Numbered from the stretch's first letter, positions 18,458-30,498 are shown. The stretch: 64,000 bases of DNA from Fodinisporobacter ferrooxydans (GCF_022818495.1 NZ_CP089291.1:1785001-1849000), one strand, 5' to 3'. Made by a program: numbers and translations. Notes: generated from the sequence alone by a model not told the origin.

Positions 18458-19834
18458 ATGGATAAACTGTTTCGTTTAAAAGAAAATAAAACAACGGTAA
18501 GAACAGAAATCCTTGCTGGGCTTACGACGTTTATTACGATGGCTTATATATTGATTGTCAACCCTATTACCTTAACCGCCGGCGGCGGCACAGGCATGGA
18601 TTTTAATGCGGTGTTTGTAGCAACTGCAATCGGTGCAGGTCTTGTTACCATTCTGATGGGGTTGTTTGTGAATTTTCCGATTGCATTGGCACCGGGAATG
18701 GGGTTGAACGCATATTTTGCGACTGTCATTTTGAGCTCCGGCGGCAAAATCACTTGGCAGATTGGGTTGGCAGCCGTATTTATTTCCGGTATCATCTTTA
18801 TTATTTTGACTTTGACGAAGATTCGCCAAATGATGTTGGTGGCGATCCCAAAGTCTTTACGTGCAGCTACAACTGTCGGGATTGGCTTGTTCATAACGAT
18901 TATCGGTTTTAAAAACAGCGGCCTCTTGTCTGCCTTTTATATCGGAAAGAATGCGGTCAAATCATTACATCCGATAAACGGTATGGATTGGTTGCTGCAA
19001 TTGGGAAATTTCGTTCATGATAAAAGTGTATTGCTTACGTTGATCGGTCTTTTGATTACTTCTGTTTTGATGGTCATGCGCGCTCCTGCCTCCATCCTGT
19101 TGGGAATTGTCATTACGACTATCATTGGCATACCGATGGGAATTACAGATGTATCTTCATTGGCGAAAGCGCATTGGATTCCTGATTTTTCACATGTCGC
19201 ATTTGGCAGACTGGATCTTGCCGGTGCGCTGAATACAGGGTTGTTGACAATCATCTTCACATTTACATTTGTCGAGTTGTTCGATACGTTCGGCACATTG
19301 ACCGGAACAGCCGCAAAGGCAGGGCTTTTGGACAAGCCGGATGGAAATGAAAAGATCGGCCGCGCCATGTTGGTGGATGCTGCCGGTGTAAGCTTGGGCG
19401 CATTGCTTGGCACCAGTACGATAACGGCGTTTGTGGAAAGTGCATCCGGGGTTTCCCAAGGCGGACGCACCGGGTTGACCGCCGTCACATCCGGCGTATT
19501 TTTCTTGCTTTCTCTGTTTATCGCTCCGTTAGCGCTGTTGGTTCCTGGTGTCGCCACATCTCCTGCGCTAATCATCGTTGGTGTTTTGATGGCGGGAGCA
19601 GTAAGGGAAATCGATTGGGATGATTTTGTAAATGCCATTCCTGCATTTTTGACATTGATTATTATGCCGTTTACCTATTCGATTGCGAATGGGATTTCTT
19701 TTGGGATCATCTTTTATGTAGTATTGGCGCTCGCCAATAACATGGTTGGCGGAAAACACAAAATCCATTGGTTAATGTGGTTTCTGGCGATTTTGGTTGT
19801 TGTCCGGTTTTTGTTTACAGACATTAATGTATAG
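18458..19834 (+). CDS. pbuG: Guanine/hypoxanthine permease (NCS2, AzgA type)
   Basis: The 458-residue integral membrane protein has about 12-14 helices. It starts with the AzgA/PbuG signature NKTTVRTEILAGLTTFITMA and has the conserved GTLTGTAAKAGLLD and GTSTITAFVESASGVSQGGR loops. It imports purine bases by proton symport. The upstream guanine riboswitch supports the substrate. The symbol follows the Bacillus permease; the paralogue PbuO cannot be excluded by eye. GAAAGGATGG precedes the ATG at 18458 and a terminator follows. Confidence 0.9.
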   Translation: MDKLFRLKENKTTVRTEILAGLTTFITMAYILIVNPITLTAGGGTGMDFNAVFVATAIGAGLVTILMGLFVNFPIALAPGMGLNAYFATVILSSGGKITWQIGLAAVFISGIIFIILTLTKIRQMMLVAIPKSLRAATTVGIGLFITIIGFKNSGLLSAFYIGKNAVKSLHPINGMDWLLQLGNFVHDKSVLLTLIGLLITSVLMVMRAPASILLGIVITTIIGIPMGITDVSSLAKAHWIPDFSHVAFGRLDLAGALNTGLLTIIFTFTFVELFDTFGTLTGTAAKAGLLDKPDGNEKIGRAMLVDAAGVSLGALLGTSTITAFVESASGVSQGGRTGLTAVTSGVFFLLSLFIAPLALLVPGVATSPALIIVGVLMAGAVREIDWDDFVNAIPAFLTLIIMPFTYSIANGISFGIIFYVVLALANNMVGGKHKIHWLMWFLAILVVVRFLFTDINV

Positions 19835-19862
19835 TAAAAATGAGAATTTCGTATATCAACTT

Positions 19863-19899
19863 AGCGCATCTGGCGGATTGTCTCGCTAGATGTGCTTTT
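19863..19899 (+). terminator. Likely terminator after pbuG
   Basis: An imperfect stem AGCGCATCTGGCG/CGCTAGATGTGCT is followed by TTTTA. Confidence 0.6.
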
Positions 19900-19947
19900 A
19901 AATGCGAACAATCGCGTCGATTTCAGTGTGCATTGTTCGTATTTTTG

Positions 19948-19975
19948 TTGACATTGTCACAACTTATTTGATACA
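19948..19975 (+). promoter_or_regulatory. Candidate promoter of the pur operon leader
   Basis: A consensus TTGACA (19948-19953) is followed 16 bases later by GATACA (19970-19975). It sits about 130 bases upstream of the aptamer. No PurR box was recognised. Confidence 0.45.
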
Positions 19976-20105
19976 CTTGGAATGAATTTCAGAAGATTGA
20001 TGGAAGTTCTTTGAAAGAATCGATGGAAGTCCTTTGAAAGTTCTTTATGTGAATTATAGGAATGAATGCATACGTTTTGTGCTTGTAAATGAAAATAGTA
20101 ACATG

Positions 20106-20172
20106 CTCGTATATGCTCAAGGATACGGCTTGAGTGTTTCTACCAGGTCACCGTAAATGATCGGACTACGAG
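20106..20172 (+). ncRNA. Guanine riboswitch aptamer (purine class) before purE
   Basis: It has the same architecture as the pbuG aptamer: P1 CTCGTA/TACGAG, GTTTCTACC, a CACCGTAAATG loop and GGACTACGAG with the guanine-specifying C. It sits in the leader of the twelve-gene purine operon, so purine synthesis and uptake answer to the same ligand. Confidence 0.95.
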
Positions 20173-20278
20173 TGGAAGTAGATCTAGGGAACCACCCCGA
20201 CAGGAGATTTGGACCGAGCGATCTAGATGTGAAGATTTCTGCTGGCGGCTCCTCTTCACATTACACCGAAGGGATAAA

Positions 20279-20343
20279 AGCCCAGGCGGGTAGGTTTCAC
20301 TCGCGTTCGAGTTGAAATTCTACCCGTCTGGGCTTTCTATATT
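20279..20343 (+). terminator. Riboswitch terminator before purE
   Basis: AGCCCAGGCGGGTAG pairs with CTACCCGTCTGGGCT and is followed by TTCTATATTTTT. An in-frame ATG at 20312 lies inside this stem and is not the purE start. Confidence 0.85.
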
Positions 20344-20359
20344 TTTCGGAGGTGTGGTC

Positions 20360-20848
20360 ATGCAAAATCCTGTAGTCGGAATTATCATGGGAAGTCAGTC
20401 AGATTGGGATACTATGCGTGAAGCTTGCAGCATCCTGGAAGAGTTGGCAATTCCTTTTGAAAAAAAAGTGGTTTCCGCTCATCGAACTCCCGATTTTATG
20501 TTTGAATATGCAGAAACGGCTGTGGAACGAGGACTGCAAGTCATTATTGCAGGTGCCGGCGGAGCGGCGCATTTGCCGGGAATGGTTGCAGCGAAGACGA
20601 TTTTGCCCGTGATTGGAGTGCCTGTAAAGTCGTCGACGTTAAACGGGCTGGATTCCTTGCTGTCGATTGTGCAAATGCCGGCGGGAGTGCCTGTCGCAAC
20701 AGTTGCGATCGGGAAAGCGGGCGCTGCGAATGCGGGATTGCTGGCTGCGCAGATGCTGGCAACCCAAGATCAGCAGTTGCGTGAGCGGCTCTTGCAACGA
20801 AGAGCTTCGATTCGCGACAAGGTATTGGAAAGTGGTGAATGGAATTGA
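20360..20848 (+). CDS. purE: N5-carboxyaminoimidazole ribonucleotide mutase
   Basis: The 162-residue class I PurE moves the carboxylate of N5-CAIR to give CAIR. Motifs are [12 protein letters not shown] (phosphate loop), [15 protein letters not shown] (with the catalytic His) and [16 protein letters not shown]. The ATG at 20360 follows CGGAGGTG and lies just after the riboswitch terminator. It opens the purine operon and overlaps purK by ten bases. Confidence 0.97.
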   Translation: MQNPVVGIIMGSQSDWDTMREACSILEELAIPFEKKVVSAHRTPDFMFEYAETAVERGLQVIIAGAGGAAHLPGMVAAKTILPVIGVPVKSSTLNGLDSLLSIVQMPAGVPVATVAIGKAGAANAGLLAAQMLATQDQQLRERLLQRRASIRDKVLESGEWN

Positions 20849-22047
20849 GTCGACAAAAGCGCATTATCCCCGGTTCCACCATCGGGATTTTGGGCGGTGG
20901 ACAGCTTGGACGAATGATCGCACTGAAAGCAAAGGAAATGGGCTACCGCATTGTGTGCATGGATGCCACGGAAGACTCGCCATGCGGACAAGTCGCGGAT
21001 ACGGAGTTTGTGGCACCGCTCGATGACTTGACAAGTGCCCGCCAACTGGCAAACAACAGCGATGTCATTACATATGAGTTTGAAAATGTCAGTGATGAAA
21101 TGCTGGACATTTTGGAGAAAGAGTGCTATTTGCCGCAAGGGGCGGAATTGCTGACACTTACACGCCACCGCATTCGTGAAAAGCAAGCGCTGCAAACAAT
21201 CGGAGCGCCAGTAGCACCTTGGCGGCCGATTGGCACCTGGCAGGATCTGCGGGAAGCTGTGAAGCAAATCGGCATTCCTTGTGTACTCAAGACAACAACA
21301 GGCGGATATGACGGAAAAGGCCAATATGTGATCCGCAAAGAAGAGGACCTTGAGGCGGCTTGGCAGACGCTCAGCCAATATGATTCTTTAGATAATGCCT
21401 CCTCCCTGGCAAAATGGATCTTGGAAGGGTGGGTGAATTTTGACAAGGAGCTGTCGGTAATTGCTGCCCGTTCACCCAGCGGAGAGATTCAGACGTTCCC
21501 GACCGCTGAAAATATCCATAAAGAAAATATATTGCATCAATCCATCGTGCCGGCGCGAATTCCTTCCGCTGTGGACCGGGCCGCACAAGAGTTGGCCCGA
21601 ATGATTGCCGAAAAGCTGAATATCGTTGGGCTGCTTGCAGTCGAGATGTTCTGCAAAGGGGAGCAACTGCTCGTCAATGAGTTGGCGCCGAGACCGCACA
21701 ACTCCGGCCACTATACGATGGATGCTTGTGTGACATCCCAGTTTGAACAGCATATTCGGGCGATTTGCGATTTGCCTCTGGGTGATCCGACATTACTGTC
21801 GCCCGTTGTGATGGTCAATGTATTAGGGGAGCATGTACAACCGCTTTTGAATCGGTTGCATCTTTTATCAAATGGGATCAAACTGCACCTCTACGGAAAG
21901 AAGGAAGCCATCGAAAAAAGGAAAATGGGTCATCTCAACGTTTTGGCGGAAACTGTGGAAGAGGCGCTTGCGACCATTGATCAGTTGGGAATTTGGGAGG
22001 AAAAGAAAACAAACGTCCCAAGCAGTACTCCAATGGTGTTCAAGTAA
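20839..22047 (+). CDS. purK: N5-carboxyaminoimidazole ribonucleotide synthase
   Basis: The 402-residue ATP-grasp enzyme makes N5-CAIR from AIR, bicarbonate and ATP. It begins with a Rossmann-like [20 protein letters not shown]. The ATP-grasp region runs [18 protein letters not shown] to [20 protein letters not shown] and [11 protein letters not shown]. Its start overlaps the end of purE, typical of translational coupling. Length is in the normal range. Confidence 0.96.
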   Translation: MELSRQKRIIPGSTIGILGGGQLGRMIALKAKEMGYRIVCMDATEDSPCGQVADTEFVAPLDDLTSARQLANNSDVITYEFENVSDEMLDILEKECYLPQGAELLTLTRHRIREKQALQTIGAPVAPWRPIGTWQDLREAVKQIGIPCVLKTTTGGYDGKGQYVIRKEEDLEAAWQTLSQYDSLDNASSLAKWILEGWVNFDKELSVIAARSPSGEIQTFPTAENIHKENILHQSIVPARIPSAVDRAAQELARMIAEKLNIVGLLAVEMFCKGEQLLVNELAPRPHNSGHYTMDACVTSQFEQHIRAICDLPLGDPTLLSPVVMVNVLGEHVQPLLNRLHLLSNGIKLHLYGKKEAIEKRKMGHLNVLAETVEEALATIDQLGIWEEKKTNVPSSTPMVFK

Positions 22048-22111
22048 CTGAATGACATCAGCGGCATTATAAAAATAGGCAGATGTGAAGGAAAAGAGAG
22101 GATAAACAACT

Positions 22112-23410
22112 ATGATCGATCGTTATTCATTACCGGAAATGGCGAATATCTGGACATTGGACAACCGCTTTGCCATGTGGCTGGAAGTTGAAATTCTCGC
22201 ATGTGAAGCGTGGGCAAAGTTAGGAGTCATACCAGAAGCGGATGTAAAATTGATTCGGGAAAACGCCCGTTTTACATCGGAGCGCGTTTTGGAAATCGAA
22301 GCGGAAACACGCCACGATGTGGTTGCCTTTACCCGTGCGGTCTCGGAATCATTAGGACCGGAACGGAAATGGGTGCATTATGGACTGACATCCACGGATG
22401 TTGTCGATACGGCTTTATCTGCACAAATTCGGCAGGCCAATGCAATCATTCGGGAAGATTTGCAAAACTTTATCCAAGTCTTAAAAACGCAGGCAAAAGC
22501 ATACAAAGATACGGTGATGATGGGTCGTACACACGGTGTTCATGCAGAACCGACGACGTTTGGCCTGAAGCTTGCACTTTGGTATGCGGAGATGCTGCGC
22601 AACCTGGAGCGGTTTGAGCAGGCGGCAGAAACGATCGAATACGGAAAAATTTCCGGTGCCGTGGGAACGTATGCCAATATCGATCCGTTTGTAGAAGCAT
22701 ATGTGTGTGAGCAGTTGGGCTTAAAAGCAGCGCCTGTATCCACACAGACGCTGCAGCGGGATCGCCATGCTGCATACCTTTCCACTCTGGCACTGATTGG
22801 TACGACATTGGATAAATTTGCGACCGAAATTCGGGCGCTGCAGAAGACGGAGATGCGGGAAGCGGAAGAGCCCTTCTATAAAGGGCAAAAAGGTTCGTCT
22901 GCTATGCCGCACAAGCGCAATCCGGTGTCCTGTGAACAAGTTTCAGGCCTGGCGCGGATTTTACGCGGCAATATGCTGGCTGCCTATGAAAATGTGCCGC
23001 TGTGGCACGAACGGGATATTTCCCACTCGTCGGTCGAGCGCGTAATTATTCCCGATTCCACGATTCTCGTCAACTATATGTTGCGAAAAATGACCAATAT
23101 CGTGAAAAATTTGACAGTTTTCCCGGAAAACATGATCCGCAACATGAATCGCACGTTTGGCCTGATTTATTCGCAACGGGTGTTGTTGGCGTTGATTGAC
23201 AAAGGACTGGCACGGGAGACCGCATATGATGCGGTGCAGGCAAAAGCGATGCAGGCATGGGAAGAGCAGCGCTCCTTCCGCGAGTTGGTCGAGCAAGAAC
23301 CGCTCGTAAAGGAATACCTGACAAAAGAAGAGTTGGATCATTGCTTTGACTATCATTGGCATTTAAAACATGTGGACACGATTTTTGAACGTTTGGGATT
23401 GTTAGAGTAG
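22112..23410 (+). CDS. purB: Adenylosuccinate lyase
   Basis: The 432-residue fumarase/aspartase-superfamily enzyme cleaves SAICAR to AICAR and adenylosuccinate to AMP. Visible motifs are [13 protein letters not shown], the catalytic-His segment [16 protein letters not shown] and the flexible signature loop [15 protein letters not shown] with the catalytic Ser. It forms a homotetramer in the cytoplasm. It is the third gene of the operon and starts 64 bases after purK. Confidence 0.97.
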   Translation: MIDRYSLPEMANIWTLDNRFAMWLEVEILACEAWAKLGVIPEADVKLIRENARFTSERVLEIEAETRHDVVAFTRAVSESLGPERKWVHYGLTSTDVVDTALSAQIRQANAIIREDLQNFIQVLKTQAKAYKDTVMMGRTHGVHAEPTTFGLKLALWYAEMLRNLERFEQAAETIEYGKISGAVGTYANIDPFVEAYVCEQLGLKAAPVSTQTLQRDRHAAYLSTLALIGTTLDKFATEIRALQKTEMREAEEPFYKGQKGSSAMPHKRNPVSCEQVSGLARILRGNMLAAYENVPLWHERDISHSSVERVIIPDSTILVNYMLRKMTNIVKNLTVFPENMIRNMNRTFGLIYSQRVLLALIDKGLARETAYDAVQAKAMQAWEEQRSFRELVEQEPLVKEYLTKEELDHCFDYHWHLKHVDTIFERLGLLE

Positions 23411-23472
23411 TTGCAGTTGTTTGTTGTTCTTGGGATCGAATGTGACACTGGTGAAAACAGGAGGCTGTCAAT

Positions 23473-24189
23473 ATGACACAGCAACATCTTTTATATGAAG
23501 GAAAAGCAAAACGGGTGTACAGGACGGAACATCCGGATCAATATATTGTTTCTTACAAGGATGATGCAACTGCATTTAACGGCGAGAAAAAAGCGACCAT
23601 TCTCGGCAAAGGGGAACTTAACAACCGTATCAGCACGATATTTTTCAAACTGTTAAATGGACAAGGGATCCCTACACACTTCATTGAGCGGCTGTCAGAC
23701 CGGGAACAGCTAGTTAAAAAAGTCACCATTATTCCGCTTGAAGTCGTTGTACGCAATATTGCTGCCGGAAGTTTGGCCAAGCGTCTGGGGATGGCGGAAG
23801 GCACCCAATTACGTCAGGCGGTCATTGAGTTCTATTATAAAAATGATGCACTCGGCGATCCTCTCGTGAATGATTCGCATATCGCGCTATTGGAATTGGC
23901 CACGCCGGAACAACTGCAACAAATTCAAGGAATTGCCCGGAAAATCAACGATATCTTGCAGGCGTATTTGTTGGAGCGGGAAGTGGTATTGGTGGATTTC
24001 AAATTGGAATTTGGCATCGATACGGCCGGTTCGATTCTTTTGGCCGATGAGATCTCGCCGGATACTTGCCGATTCTGGGATGCAAAAACACAGGAAAAGC
24101 TGGACAAAGACCGTTTTCGCAGAGATTTGGGCGGAGTGGAAGATGCATACAAGGAAATACTTCGACGTTTGGGAGGCGAGCAAGCATGA
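23473..24189 (+). CDS. purC: SAICAR synthetase
   Basis: The 238-residue enzyme joins CAIR to aspartate using ATP. It starts with the [20 protein letters not shown] lobe and has [36 protein letters not shown] and [12 protein letters not shown], the SAICAR synthetase signatures. It is followed by purS with a four-base ATGA overlap. Length is normal. Confidence 0.97.
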   Translation: MTQQHLLYEGKAKRVYRTEHPDQYIVSYKDDATAFNGEKKATILGKGELNNRISTIFFKLLNGQGIPTHFIERLSDREQLVKKVTIIPLEVVVRNIAAGSLAKRLGMAEGTQLRQAVIEFYYKNDALGDPLVNDSHIALLELATPEQLQQIQGIARKINDILQAYLLEREVVLVDFKLEFGIDTAGSILLADEISPDTCRFWDAKTQEKLDKDRFRRDLGGVEDAYKEILRRLGGEQA

Positions 24190-24440
24190 TTTTGGCAAAA
24201 GTGTACGTAACGTTAAAGGAAAGTGTGTTGGATCCTCAGGGAACAGCCGTTCAACGGGCTTTGCAGCAACACGGATACGATGAAGTGCAGGATGTTCGGA
24301 TCGGCAAATATATGGAAGTCCGTTTGAATCTTGCGGACAAGCAAGCGGCAACAGAACGGATTACCGCCATGTGCGAAGAACTATTGGCCAATTTGGTGAT
24401 TGAATCCTATCGTTTCGAATTGTTTGAGGTGAACGCATGA
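24186..24440 (+). CDS. purS: FGAM synthase subunit PurS
   Basis: The 84-residue small subunit is needed with PurQ and PurL to form formylglycinamidine ribonucleotide. It shows the family features [20 protein letters not shown] and [14 protein letters not shown]. The start at 24186 (ATGA overlap with the purC stop) is chosen over longer frames. It overlaps purQ by four bases, so C-S-Q are tightly coupled. Confidence 0.96.
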   Translation: MILAKVYVTLKESVLDPQGTAVQRALQQHGYDEVQDVRIGKYMEVRLNLADKQAATERITAMCEELLANLVIESYRFELFEVNA

Positions 24441-25114
24441 AAACGGCAGTTGTAGTATTTCCAGGATCCAATTGCGATGTTGACGCAGTGCGGGCAATTG
24501 AAGATGTAATGGGATTGCAGGCGGATATGGTCTGGCATTCGGAAACAGATGTGTCGGCATATGATTTCATTTTCTTGCCCGGCGGATTTTCCTATGGCGA
24601 TTATTTGCGCACAGGTGCGATTGCCCAGTTTTCTCCGATTATGAAAGCCATTCGCGAGCAGGCGGAGCAAGGAACCTACATTCTCGGCGTTTGCAACGGC
24701 TTTCAGATTCTTTTAGAAGCAGGGCTTTTGCCTGGGGCCATGCGCCACAATGATCATTTGCAATTTCGCTGTGATATCGTTCCGCTCTCCGTTGAACAAG
24801 TGGATACGCCGTTTACGGGAAACTATCAAAAGGGTCAAATCATTCAAATTCCGATCGCGCACGGCGAAGGCAATTACTTTGCGGATGAGGAAACGTTAAA
24901 CCAATTGGAACAGAATAACCAGATTCTATTCCGCTATCACGAAACAAATCCAAATGGTTCGGTTCGGAATATTGCCGGCATCTGCAATGCCAAGCGGAAT
25001 GTCCTCGGCATGATGCCGCACCCGGAGCGTGCTGTGCATGAGTGGTTAGGTTCTGCAGATGGGCGCGCCATGTTCCAATCGATTTTGACAGCTTGGAGGG
25101 AGCAACATGCGTAA
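24437..25114 (+). CDS. purQ: FGAM synthase glutaminase subunit PurQ
   Basis: The 225-residue class I glutamine amidotransferase supplies ammonia to PurL. It shows [20 protein letters not shown], the Cys nucleophile in [20 protein letters not shown] and the His-Glu pair in [12 protein letters not shown]. It starts within the purS stop (ATGA) and overlaps purL by eight bases. Confidence 0.97.
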   Translation: MKTAVVVFPGSNCDVDAVRAIEDVMGLQADMVWHSETDVSAYDFIFLPGGFSYGDYLRTGAIAQFSPIMKAIREQAEQGTYILGVCNGFQILLEAGLLPGAMRHNDHLQFRCDIVPLSVEQVDTPFTGNYQKGQIIQIPIAHGEGNYFADEETLNQLEQNNQILFRYHETNPNGSVRNIAGICNAKRNVLGMMPHPERAVHEWLGSADGRAMFQSILTAWREQHA

Positions 25115-27332
25115 AGAACCAACACCAGAGCAAATTCAAAATGACCAGATTTACCGAACATTTGGTTTGACAGATGAAGAATATGCGCGAATCGTGGAGC
25201 TGCTTGGACGTCAGCCGAATTATGTGGAAACGGGAATCTTTAGTGTCATGTGGTCGGAACACTGTTCATACAAAAGTTCCAAGCCGCTTTTGAAGCGTTT
25301 CCCCACCAGCGGTCCGCAAGTTCTGCAAGGACCCGGAGAGAATGCAGGGATTGTGGATATTGGAGATGGTCAAGCGGTTGTATTCAAGATCGAGAGCCAT
25401 AATCATCCATCTGCGATTGAACCGTACCAAGGCGCTGCCACTGGAGTAGGCGGGATCATTCGCGATGTATTCACAATGGGCGCGCGGCCGATTGCCGTTT
25501 TGAACAGCTTGCGTTTCGGAAATTTGGATACGGACAAAAATTGCTATCTGTTCGGACAGGTGGTCGCCGGGATCGCCGGATACGGCAACTGCATCGGGAT
25601 ACCGACAATCGGCGGAGAAGTGGTGTTTGATGATCGGTACAGCCTCAATCCCCTTGTCAATGCGATGTGTGTAGGAATTATCGATCACGACAAGATTGCC
25701 AAAGGTACAGCCAGCGGCGTCGGCAATCCGGTCATGGTGGTAGGGGCGAAGACGGGGCGTGACGGCATTCACGGCGCGACGTTTGCATCGACGGAAGACC
25801 CCCATGCAAAGGAGCGCTCAGCGGTTCAAGTGGGCGATCCGTTCATGGAAAAACTGCTGTTGGAAGCTTGTCTGGAGTTGATTGCGACAGGCCATGTCAT
25901 CGGCATTCAGGATATGGGCGCAGCGGGACTGACGTCTTCCAGTTCGGAAATGGCAAGCCGCGCCGGCAGTGGGCTGGAGATGGATGTAGCGCTCGTGCCA
26001 AGGCGGGAAACAGGCATGTCGCCTTATGAAATTATGCTGTCCGAATCCCAGGAACGCATGCTCGTCGTAATGGAGAAGGGAAAAGAAAGCATCGCGGAAG
26101 AAATTTTTACAAAATGGGGTCTGGATGCGGTGACGATTGGCCGCGTGACAGACGATGGGCATTTGCGGATATTGGAAAATGGCGAAGTGGCGGCAAATAT
26201 CCCCGTTTATACATTGGTGGATGAAGCGCCTGTCTACCATCGTCCGACCAAATATCCGGACTATCTCGACGATGTGCAGGCATTTGACACAACGGCGATG
26301 GATGAACCGGATGATTATACGAATGTGCTGGAACAGTTGCTGCAAGCTCCGACCATCGCCAGCAAAGAATGGGTCTATCGGCAGTATGATTATATGGTGC
26401 GGACAAATACGATGGTTCGCCCGGGCTCCGATGCGGCTGTCTTGCGCGTGCGCGGCACAGACAAAGCATTGGCCATGTGTACGGACGGCAACGGAAAATA
26501 TGTGTATCTCGATCCGGAAATCGGCGGAAAGCTGGCAATTGCCGAAGCGGCACGCAACATCGTGTGTTCCGGCGGCAAACCGTTGGCAGTCACCGATTGC
26601 CTGAACTATGGCAATCCGGAAAATCCAGAGATTTTTTATCAATTTGAAAAATCGATTGATGGCATGAGTGCTGCTTGCCGCACATTTGATACACCTGTCA
26701 TCGGCGGAAATGTCAGCTTGTACAATCAATCCGGGAATGTGGATATTTATCCTACGCCGATTATCGGGATGGTCGGGTTGATCGAGCATGTGGATCATGT
26801 TACAACATCTGCATTTCAGGGGACTGGAAACAACGTATACCTGATCGGTGAAACAAAGCAGGATCTGGGCGGGAGTGAATATTTGCAGATTCGTACCGGA
26901 CAAGTCAACGGTCGGCCTCCGCAAATCGATTTGGAATGGGAGAAGTTGGTGCAAGATGCGTGTCTGCAGGCGATTCAAAGTGGTTTCGTCCAGTCAGCCC
27001 ACGATTGTTCGGATGGCGGTTTGGCAGTTGCCATAACAGAAATGGCCATTCAGGGGAAAATCGGCGCAGAGATTGATCTGCAAGGCGCGCTGCGGGATGA
27101 TGTGCTGTTGTTCAGCGAATCTCCGTCCCGCATTCTCGTGGAAGTGGCGCCAAAGGATCAAGAAGCTTTTGAAGCGATGCTGAATCGGACGAACGTGGTG
27201 TTTTGCAAGTTGGGTACGACAGGTGGAGATGCCGTTCAAATCTCTGTCAATGGAAGCAAACGGATTGCCGGTCAATTGGAGCATCTCGAACAACTGTGGA
27301 AAGGAGCAATCCCATGCTTAATGAGCAAGTAA
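25107..27332 (+). CDS. purL: FGAM synthase subunit PurL
   Basis: The 741-residue small-type PurL is the ATP-dependent synthetase subunit; length fits the PurS/PurQ-dependent form. Motifs are [40 protein letters not shown], the [17 protein letters not shown] loop and, in the second AIR-synthase-like half, [17 protein letters not shown]. It overlaps purQ at the start and purF at the end. Confidence 0.98.
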   Translation: MRKEPTPEQIQNDQIYRTFGLTDEEYARIVELLGRQPNYVETGIFSVMWSEHCSYKSSKPLLKRFPTSGPQVLQGPGENAGIVDIGDGQAVVFKIESHNHPSAIEPYQGAATGVGGIIRDVFTMGARPIAVLNSLRFGNLDTDKNCYLFGQVVAGIAGYGNCIGIPTIGGEVVFDDRYSLNPLVNAMCVGIIDHDKIAKGTASGVGNPVMVVGAKTGRDGIHGATFASTEDPHAKERSAVQVGDPFMEKLLLEACLELIATGHVIGIQDMGAAGLTSSSSEMASRAGSGLEMDVALVPRRETGMSPYEIMLSESQERMLVVMEKGKESIAEEIFTKWGLDAVTIGRVTDDGHLRILENGEVAANIPVYTLVDEAPVYHRPTKYPDYLDDVQAFDTTAMDEPDDYTNVLEQLLQAPTIASKEWVYRQYDYMVRTNTMVRPGSDAAVLRVRGTDKALAMCTDGNGKYVYLDPEIGGKLAIAEAARNIVCSGGKPLAVTDCLNYGNPENPEIFYQFEKSIDGMSAACRTFDTPVIGGNVSLYNQSGNVDIYPTPIIGMVGLIEHVDHVTTSAFQGTGNNVYLIGETKQDLGGSEYLQIRTGQVNGRPPQIDLEWEKLVQDACLQAIQSGFVQSAHDCSDGGLAVAITEMAIQGKIGAEIDLQGALRDDVLLFSESPSRILVEVAPKDQEAFEAMLNRTNVVFCKLGTTGGDAVQISVNGSKRIAGQLEHLEQLWKGAIPCLMSK

Positions 27333-28813
27333 AGTCGGAATCGAGGCATGTTTCTGTCAATGCGCAGATGCAAGGACAGTCAAATAGCCGGATCGCTGAG
27401 CACGATGACGAAATCTTTGACAAATGGCACGAAGAATGCGGCGTGTTCGCGATCTTCGGCCACCCGGAAGCTGCTCATGTCACCTATTATGCGTTATACG
27501 CGTTGCAGCACCGTGGCCAGGAGAGTGCGGGAATCGCCTCGATTGACGGCGGGAAATTGTATCATCATCGCGGTATGGGTCTGATTTCGGAAGCATTTCA
27601 CGGCGAAGAGCAAATTCGCAAATTAAAAGGACATGCGGCAGTTGGCCATGTACGCTATTCCACGACCGGTTCCAGTGAAATCGCCAATGCCCAGCCTTTG
27701 GTGTTCGGTTTTCGACAAGGCAATCTCGCTTTGGCGCACAACGGAAATTTGATCAACGCACAACAATTGCATGATCTTCTGGAACGCCAAGGAAGCATTT
27801 TTCAATCGACAAGCGACACGGAAGTCGTAGCGCATTTGATCGCCCGTTCCCATTATGATTCGATTGTCGAGAATATTCGGCAAAGCATGAGCATGGTGAA
27901 AGGCGCTTACGCATTTTGCATTTTGACAGATGACAAATTGGTGGCGCTGCGGGATCCGCTGGGGCTGCGGCCAATGGCTTTGGGCCGTTTGGGAGACGCG
28001 TATGTCGTAGCTTCGGAAACATGCGCATTTGACACGGTAGGCGCGGAATTCATCCGCGACATTGAACCGGGAGAAATGATCGTCATCGATGCGAACGGAT
28101 TGCAATCATCATTTTTTGGCGGCAAGACGCGCAAAGCATTATGCACATTCGAATATATCTATTTTGCCCGTCCGGACAGCGATATCGACGGCTATAACGT
28201 CCATGCCATTCGCAAAAAATTCGGGAAATTACTGGCGCAGGAACATCCGGCAGATGCGGATGTGGTGATTGGCGTTCCGGATTCCAGTATTTCCGCCGCC
28301 ATCGGATATGCGGAAGAAAGCGGGATTCCCTACGAAATCGGTTTAATCAAGAATAAATACATTGGTCGGACATTTATTCAACCGAGCCAGGAGTTGCGTT
28401 CTCTGGGCGTTCGGCTGAAATTGAATGCGGTGCGGGCGATCGTGGAAGGCAAACGGGTGGTCATGGTGGATGATTCGATCGTACGCGGAACGACAAGCGG
28501 CCGCCTGGTCAAATTGTTGCGGGATGCCGGAGCGGTAGAAGTGCATGTTCGCATCAGTTCCCCGCCTGTGACACATCCATGTTTTTATGGAATTGATACG
28601 TCCACAAGCGGTGAATTGATCGCAGCGACCAAAACAATTCCGGAGATTTGCGAATTTATCGGCGCGGATTCCTTGGAATTTTTACGATTGGATACACTGC
28701 TAGGCGCATTTGGCGAGTCGGCAGGCGAGAATAACTATTGCAATGCATGTTTTCATGGACAATATCCGACGGAAGTCTATGAGGATACATCGAAATACGT
28801 GTTGGAGCGCTAG
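27314..28813 (+). CDS. purF: Amidophosphoribosyltransferase
   Basis: The 499-residue enzyme catalyses the committed step, PRPP plus glutamine to phosphoribosylamine. The N-terminal glutaminase has Cys in ECGVFAIFG, exposed after propeptide removal, and [14 protein letters not shown]. The PRPP site is [20 protein letters not shown]. Cys pairs near the C-terminus ([14 protein letters not shown]) suggest the Fe-S form known from Bacillus. The ATG at 27314 has AAGGAG 7 bases upstream and lies inside purL. This implies a propeptide of 41 residues, long compared with the ~11 of B. subtilis; an internal ATG at 27368 would shorten it to 23. Confidence 0.96.
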   Translation: MLNEQVKSESRHVSVNAQMQGQSNSRIAEHDDEIFDKWHEECGVFAIFGHPEAAHVTYYALYALQHRGQESAGIASIDGGKLYHHRGMGLISEAFHGEEQIRKLKGHAAVGHVRYSTTGSSEIANAQPLVFGFRQGNLALAHNGNLINAQQLHDLLERQGSIFQSTSDTEVVAHLIARSHYDSIVENIRQSMSMVKGAYAFCILTDDKLVALRDPLGLRPMALGRLGDAYVVASETCAFDTVGAEFIRDIEPGEMIVIDANGLQSSFFGGKTRKALCTFEYIYFARPDSDIDGYNVHAIRKKFGKLLAQEHPADADVVIGVPDSSISAAIGYAEESGIPYEIGLIKNKYIGRTFIQPSQELRSLGVRLKLNAVRAIVEGKRVVMVDDSIVRGTTSGRLVKLLRDAGAVEVHVRISSPPVTHPCFYGIDTSTSGELIAATKTIPEICEFIGADSLEFLRLDTLLGAFGESAGENNYCNACFHGQYPTEVYEDTSKYVLER

Positions 28814-28825
28814 GAGGACGGTCGG

Positions 28826-29863
28826 ATGAGTGAGCTATATCGTGCAGCCGGTGTCAATATCGATGCAGGCAACGAAGCGGTAGAACGGATGAAAAAGCAT
28901 GTCGCCAAAACGATGCGCAAAGAAGCGCTGCTAGGACTTGGCGGGTTTGGCGGCGCATTCGCATTGGATGTGTCCAAATATAAGGAACCGGTGTTGATTT
29001 CCGGGACAGACGGTGTCGGCACGAAGTTGAAGCTCGCATTTGCGTTGAATCAGCATGATACGATTGGCATCGATGCTGTAGCCATGTGTGTGAATGATAT
29101 TGTCGTCATGGGTGCGGAACCTCTGTACTTTCTCGATTATCTGGCCATCGGGCAACTGTTGCCGGAAGTTGCCGAGCAAGTGGTGGCGGGGATCGCAACA
29201 GGCTGTGTAGACGCAGGGTGTGCCCTGATCGGTGGAGAAACGGCGGAAATGCCCGGGATGTATCAGGCAGGCGAGTATGACATTGCCGGCTTTGCTGTTG
29301 GCATTGTGGAAAAAGCAAAGATGATTACAGGTGCAAACATTCAAGCGGGAGACGTATTGATCGGGCTTGCTTCCAGCGGTGTGCATTCCAACGGTTTTTC
29401 CCTCGTAAGAAAAGTGCTTCTGGAAGACGGGAAATTGGATTTGCAGCAATCCTTTGGCGACAGTACGATTGGCGAGACATTGTTGACGCCGACGCGCATT
29501 TATGTCAAGACGATATTGGATCTATTGCAGACATTTTCCATTAAAGGCATGGCGCATATTACCGGCGGCGGATTTATTGAAAATATTCCGCGCGTATTGC
29601 CGGCTGGACTGGGTGTAACCATTGAAAAAGGATCATGGCCGATCTTGCCGATTTTTGATTTGATTCAAACAACAGGACAGATTCCAGAGTTTGATATGTA
29701 TCGAACATTGAATATGGGCATCGGCATGGTGCTTGTGGTCGATGCAAAGGATGCGGAGGCAGTCCTTGACCGGGCCCGGGCGCTCGGGGAAGCGGCGTAC
29801 CGGATCGGCGCGGTGGCCACACAAGAAGGAGTGTCTCTGACGTCCAAAGGAGGAGCAAAGTAA
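28826..29863 (+). CDS. purM: AIR synthetase
   Basis: The 345-residue enzyme closes formylglycinamidine ribonucleotide to aminoimidazole ribonucleotide with ATP. It has the family motifs [61 protein letters not shown] and the late [24 protein letters not shown] precedes the ATG. Its stop overlaps the purN start by one base. Confidence 0.97.
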   Translation: MSELYRAAGVNIDAGNEAVERMKKHVAKTMRKEALLGLGGFGGAFALDVSKYKEPVLISGTDGVGTKLKLAFALNQHDTIGIDAVAMCVNDIVVMGAEPLYFLDYLAIGQLLPEVAEQVVAGIATGCVDAGCALIGGETAEMPGMYQAGEYDIAGFAVGIVEKAKMITGANIQAGDVLIGLASSGVHSNGFSLVRKVLLEDGKLDLQQSFGDSTIGETLLTPTRIYVKTILDLLQTFSIKGMAHITGGGFIENIPRVLPAGLGVTIEKGSWPILPIFDLIQTTGQIPEFDMYRTLNMGIGMVLVVDAKDAEAVLDRARALGEAAYRIGAVATQEGVSLTSKGGAK

Positions 29864-30498
29864 TGCAGCGGATCGCTGTTTTTGCTTCAGGCACCGGCTC
29901 GAATTTTCAATGCTTGCTGGATGCAGAGGCCAGCGGAATGTTTCGGGGGTCAAAGGCGTATGGCAAGATCGCTTTGCTCGTGACAGACAAACCTGCTTGC
30001 GGCGCAGTTGCGAAGGCGCAGGCAGCCAGTATTCCGGTGGCGGCATTTTCTCCGCAATCATTTCCGGCCAAAGCGGAGTATGAGCAGGCAATTTTGCAAG
30101 TGTTAAAGGAAAAACAGATCGACTGGATCGTCTTGGCTGGTTACATGCGACTGATCGGGTCGGATATTTTACAGGCGTACTCCCAGCGGATGATCAATTT
30201 GCATCCGTCCTTGCTGCCGGCATTTTCCGGCAAAGACGCAATCGGCCAAGCGTTTCAGGCTGGTGTAAAAGTGACGGGTGTTACGGTGCATTTTGTCGAT
30301 GAGGGAATGGACACAGGCCCGATCCTTGCACAACAGCCCGTGACTGTTTTGCAAGAGGATACGCTGGAATCGCTGACGGCAAGGATTCATGGGGTGGAGC
30401 ATGAATTGTTGCCGAAAGTGGTTGCTTCCATACTGCAATATCGTGTCGTCATTGAAGGGCGAAAAGTATATCTGAGAAAGGATGAATCGATTGGCTAA
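29863..30498 (+). CDS. purN: GAR transformylase (formyl-THF dependent)
   Basis: The 211-residue enzyme formylates glycinamide ribonucleotide from 10-formyl-THF. It shows [38 protein letters not shown], the catalytic segment [20 protein letters not shown] and [20 protein letters not shown]. Start and stop overlap its neighbours by one and seventeen bases. Confidence 0.97.
   Translation: MQRIAVFASGTGSNFQCLLDAEASGMFRGSKAYGKIALLVTDKPACGAVAKAQAASIPVAAFSPQSFPAKAEYEQAILQVLKEKQIDWIVLAGYMRLIGSDILQAYSQRMINLHPSLLPAFSGKDAIGQAFQAGVKVTGVTVHFVDEGMDTGPILAQQPVTVLQEDTLESLTARIHGVEHELLPKVVASILQYRVVIEGRKVYLRKDESIG

Noticed and set aside
20312-20359. Upstream in-frame ATG for purE
   Set aside because: It lies within the riboswitch terminator stem; the ATG at 20360 has a proper Shine-Dalgarno.
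25818-26978. A 386-codon open frame on the minus strand
   Set aside because: It lies wholly inside purL, has Cys/His-rich composition typical of antisense frames and no ribosome site.
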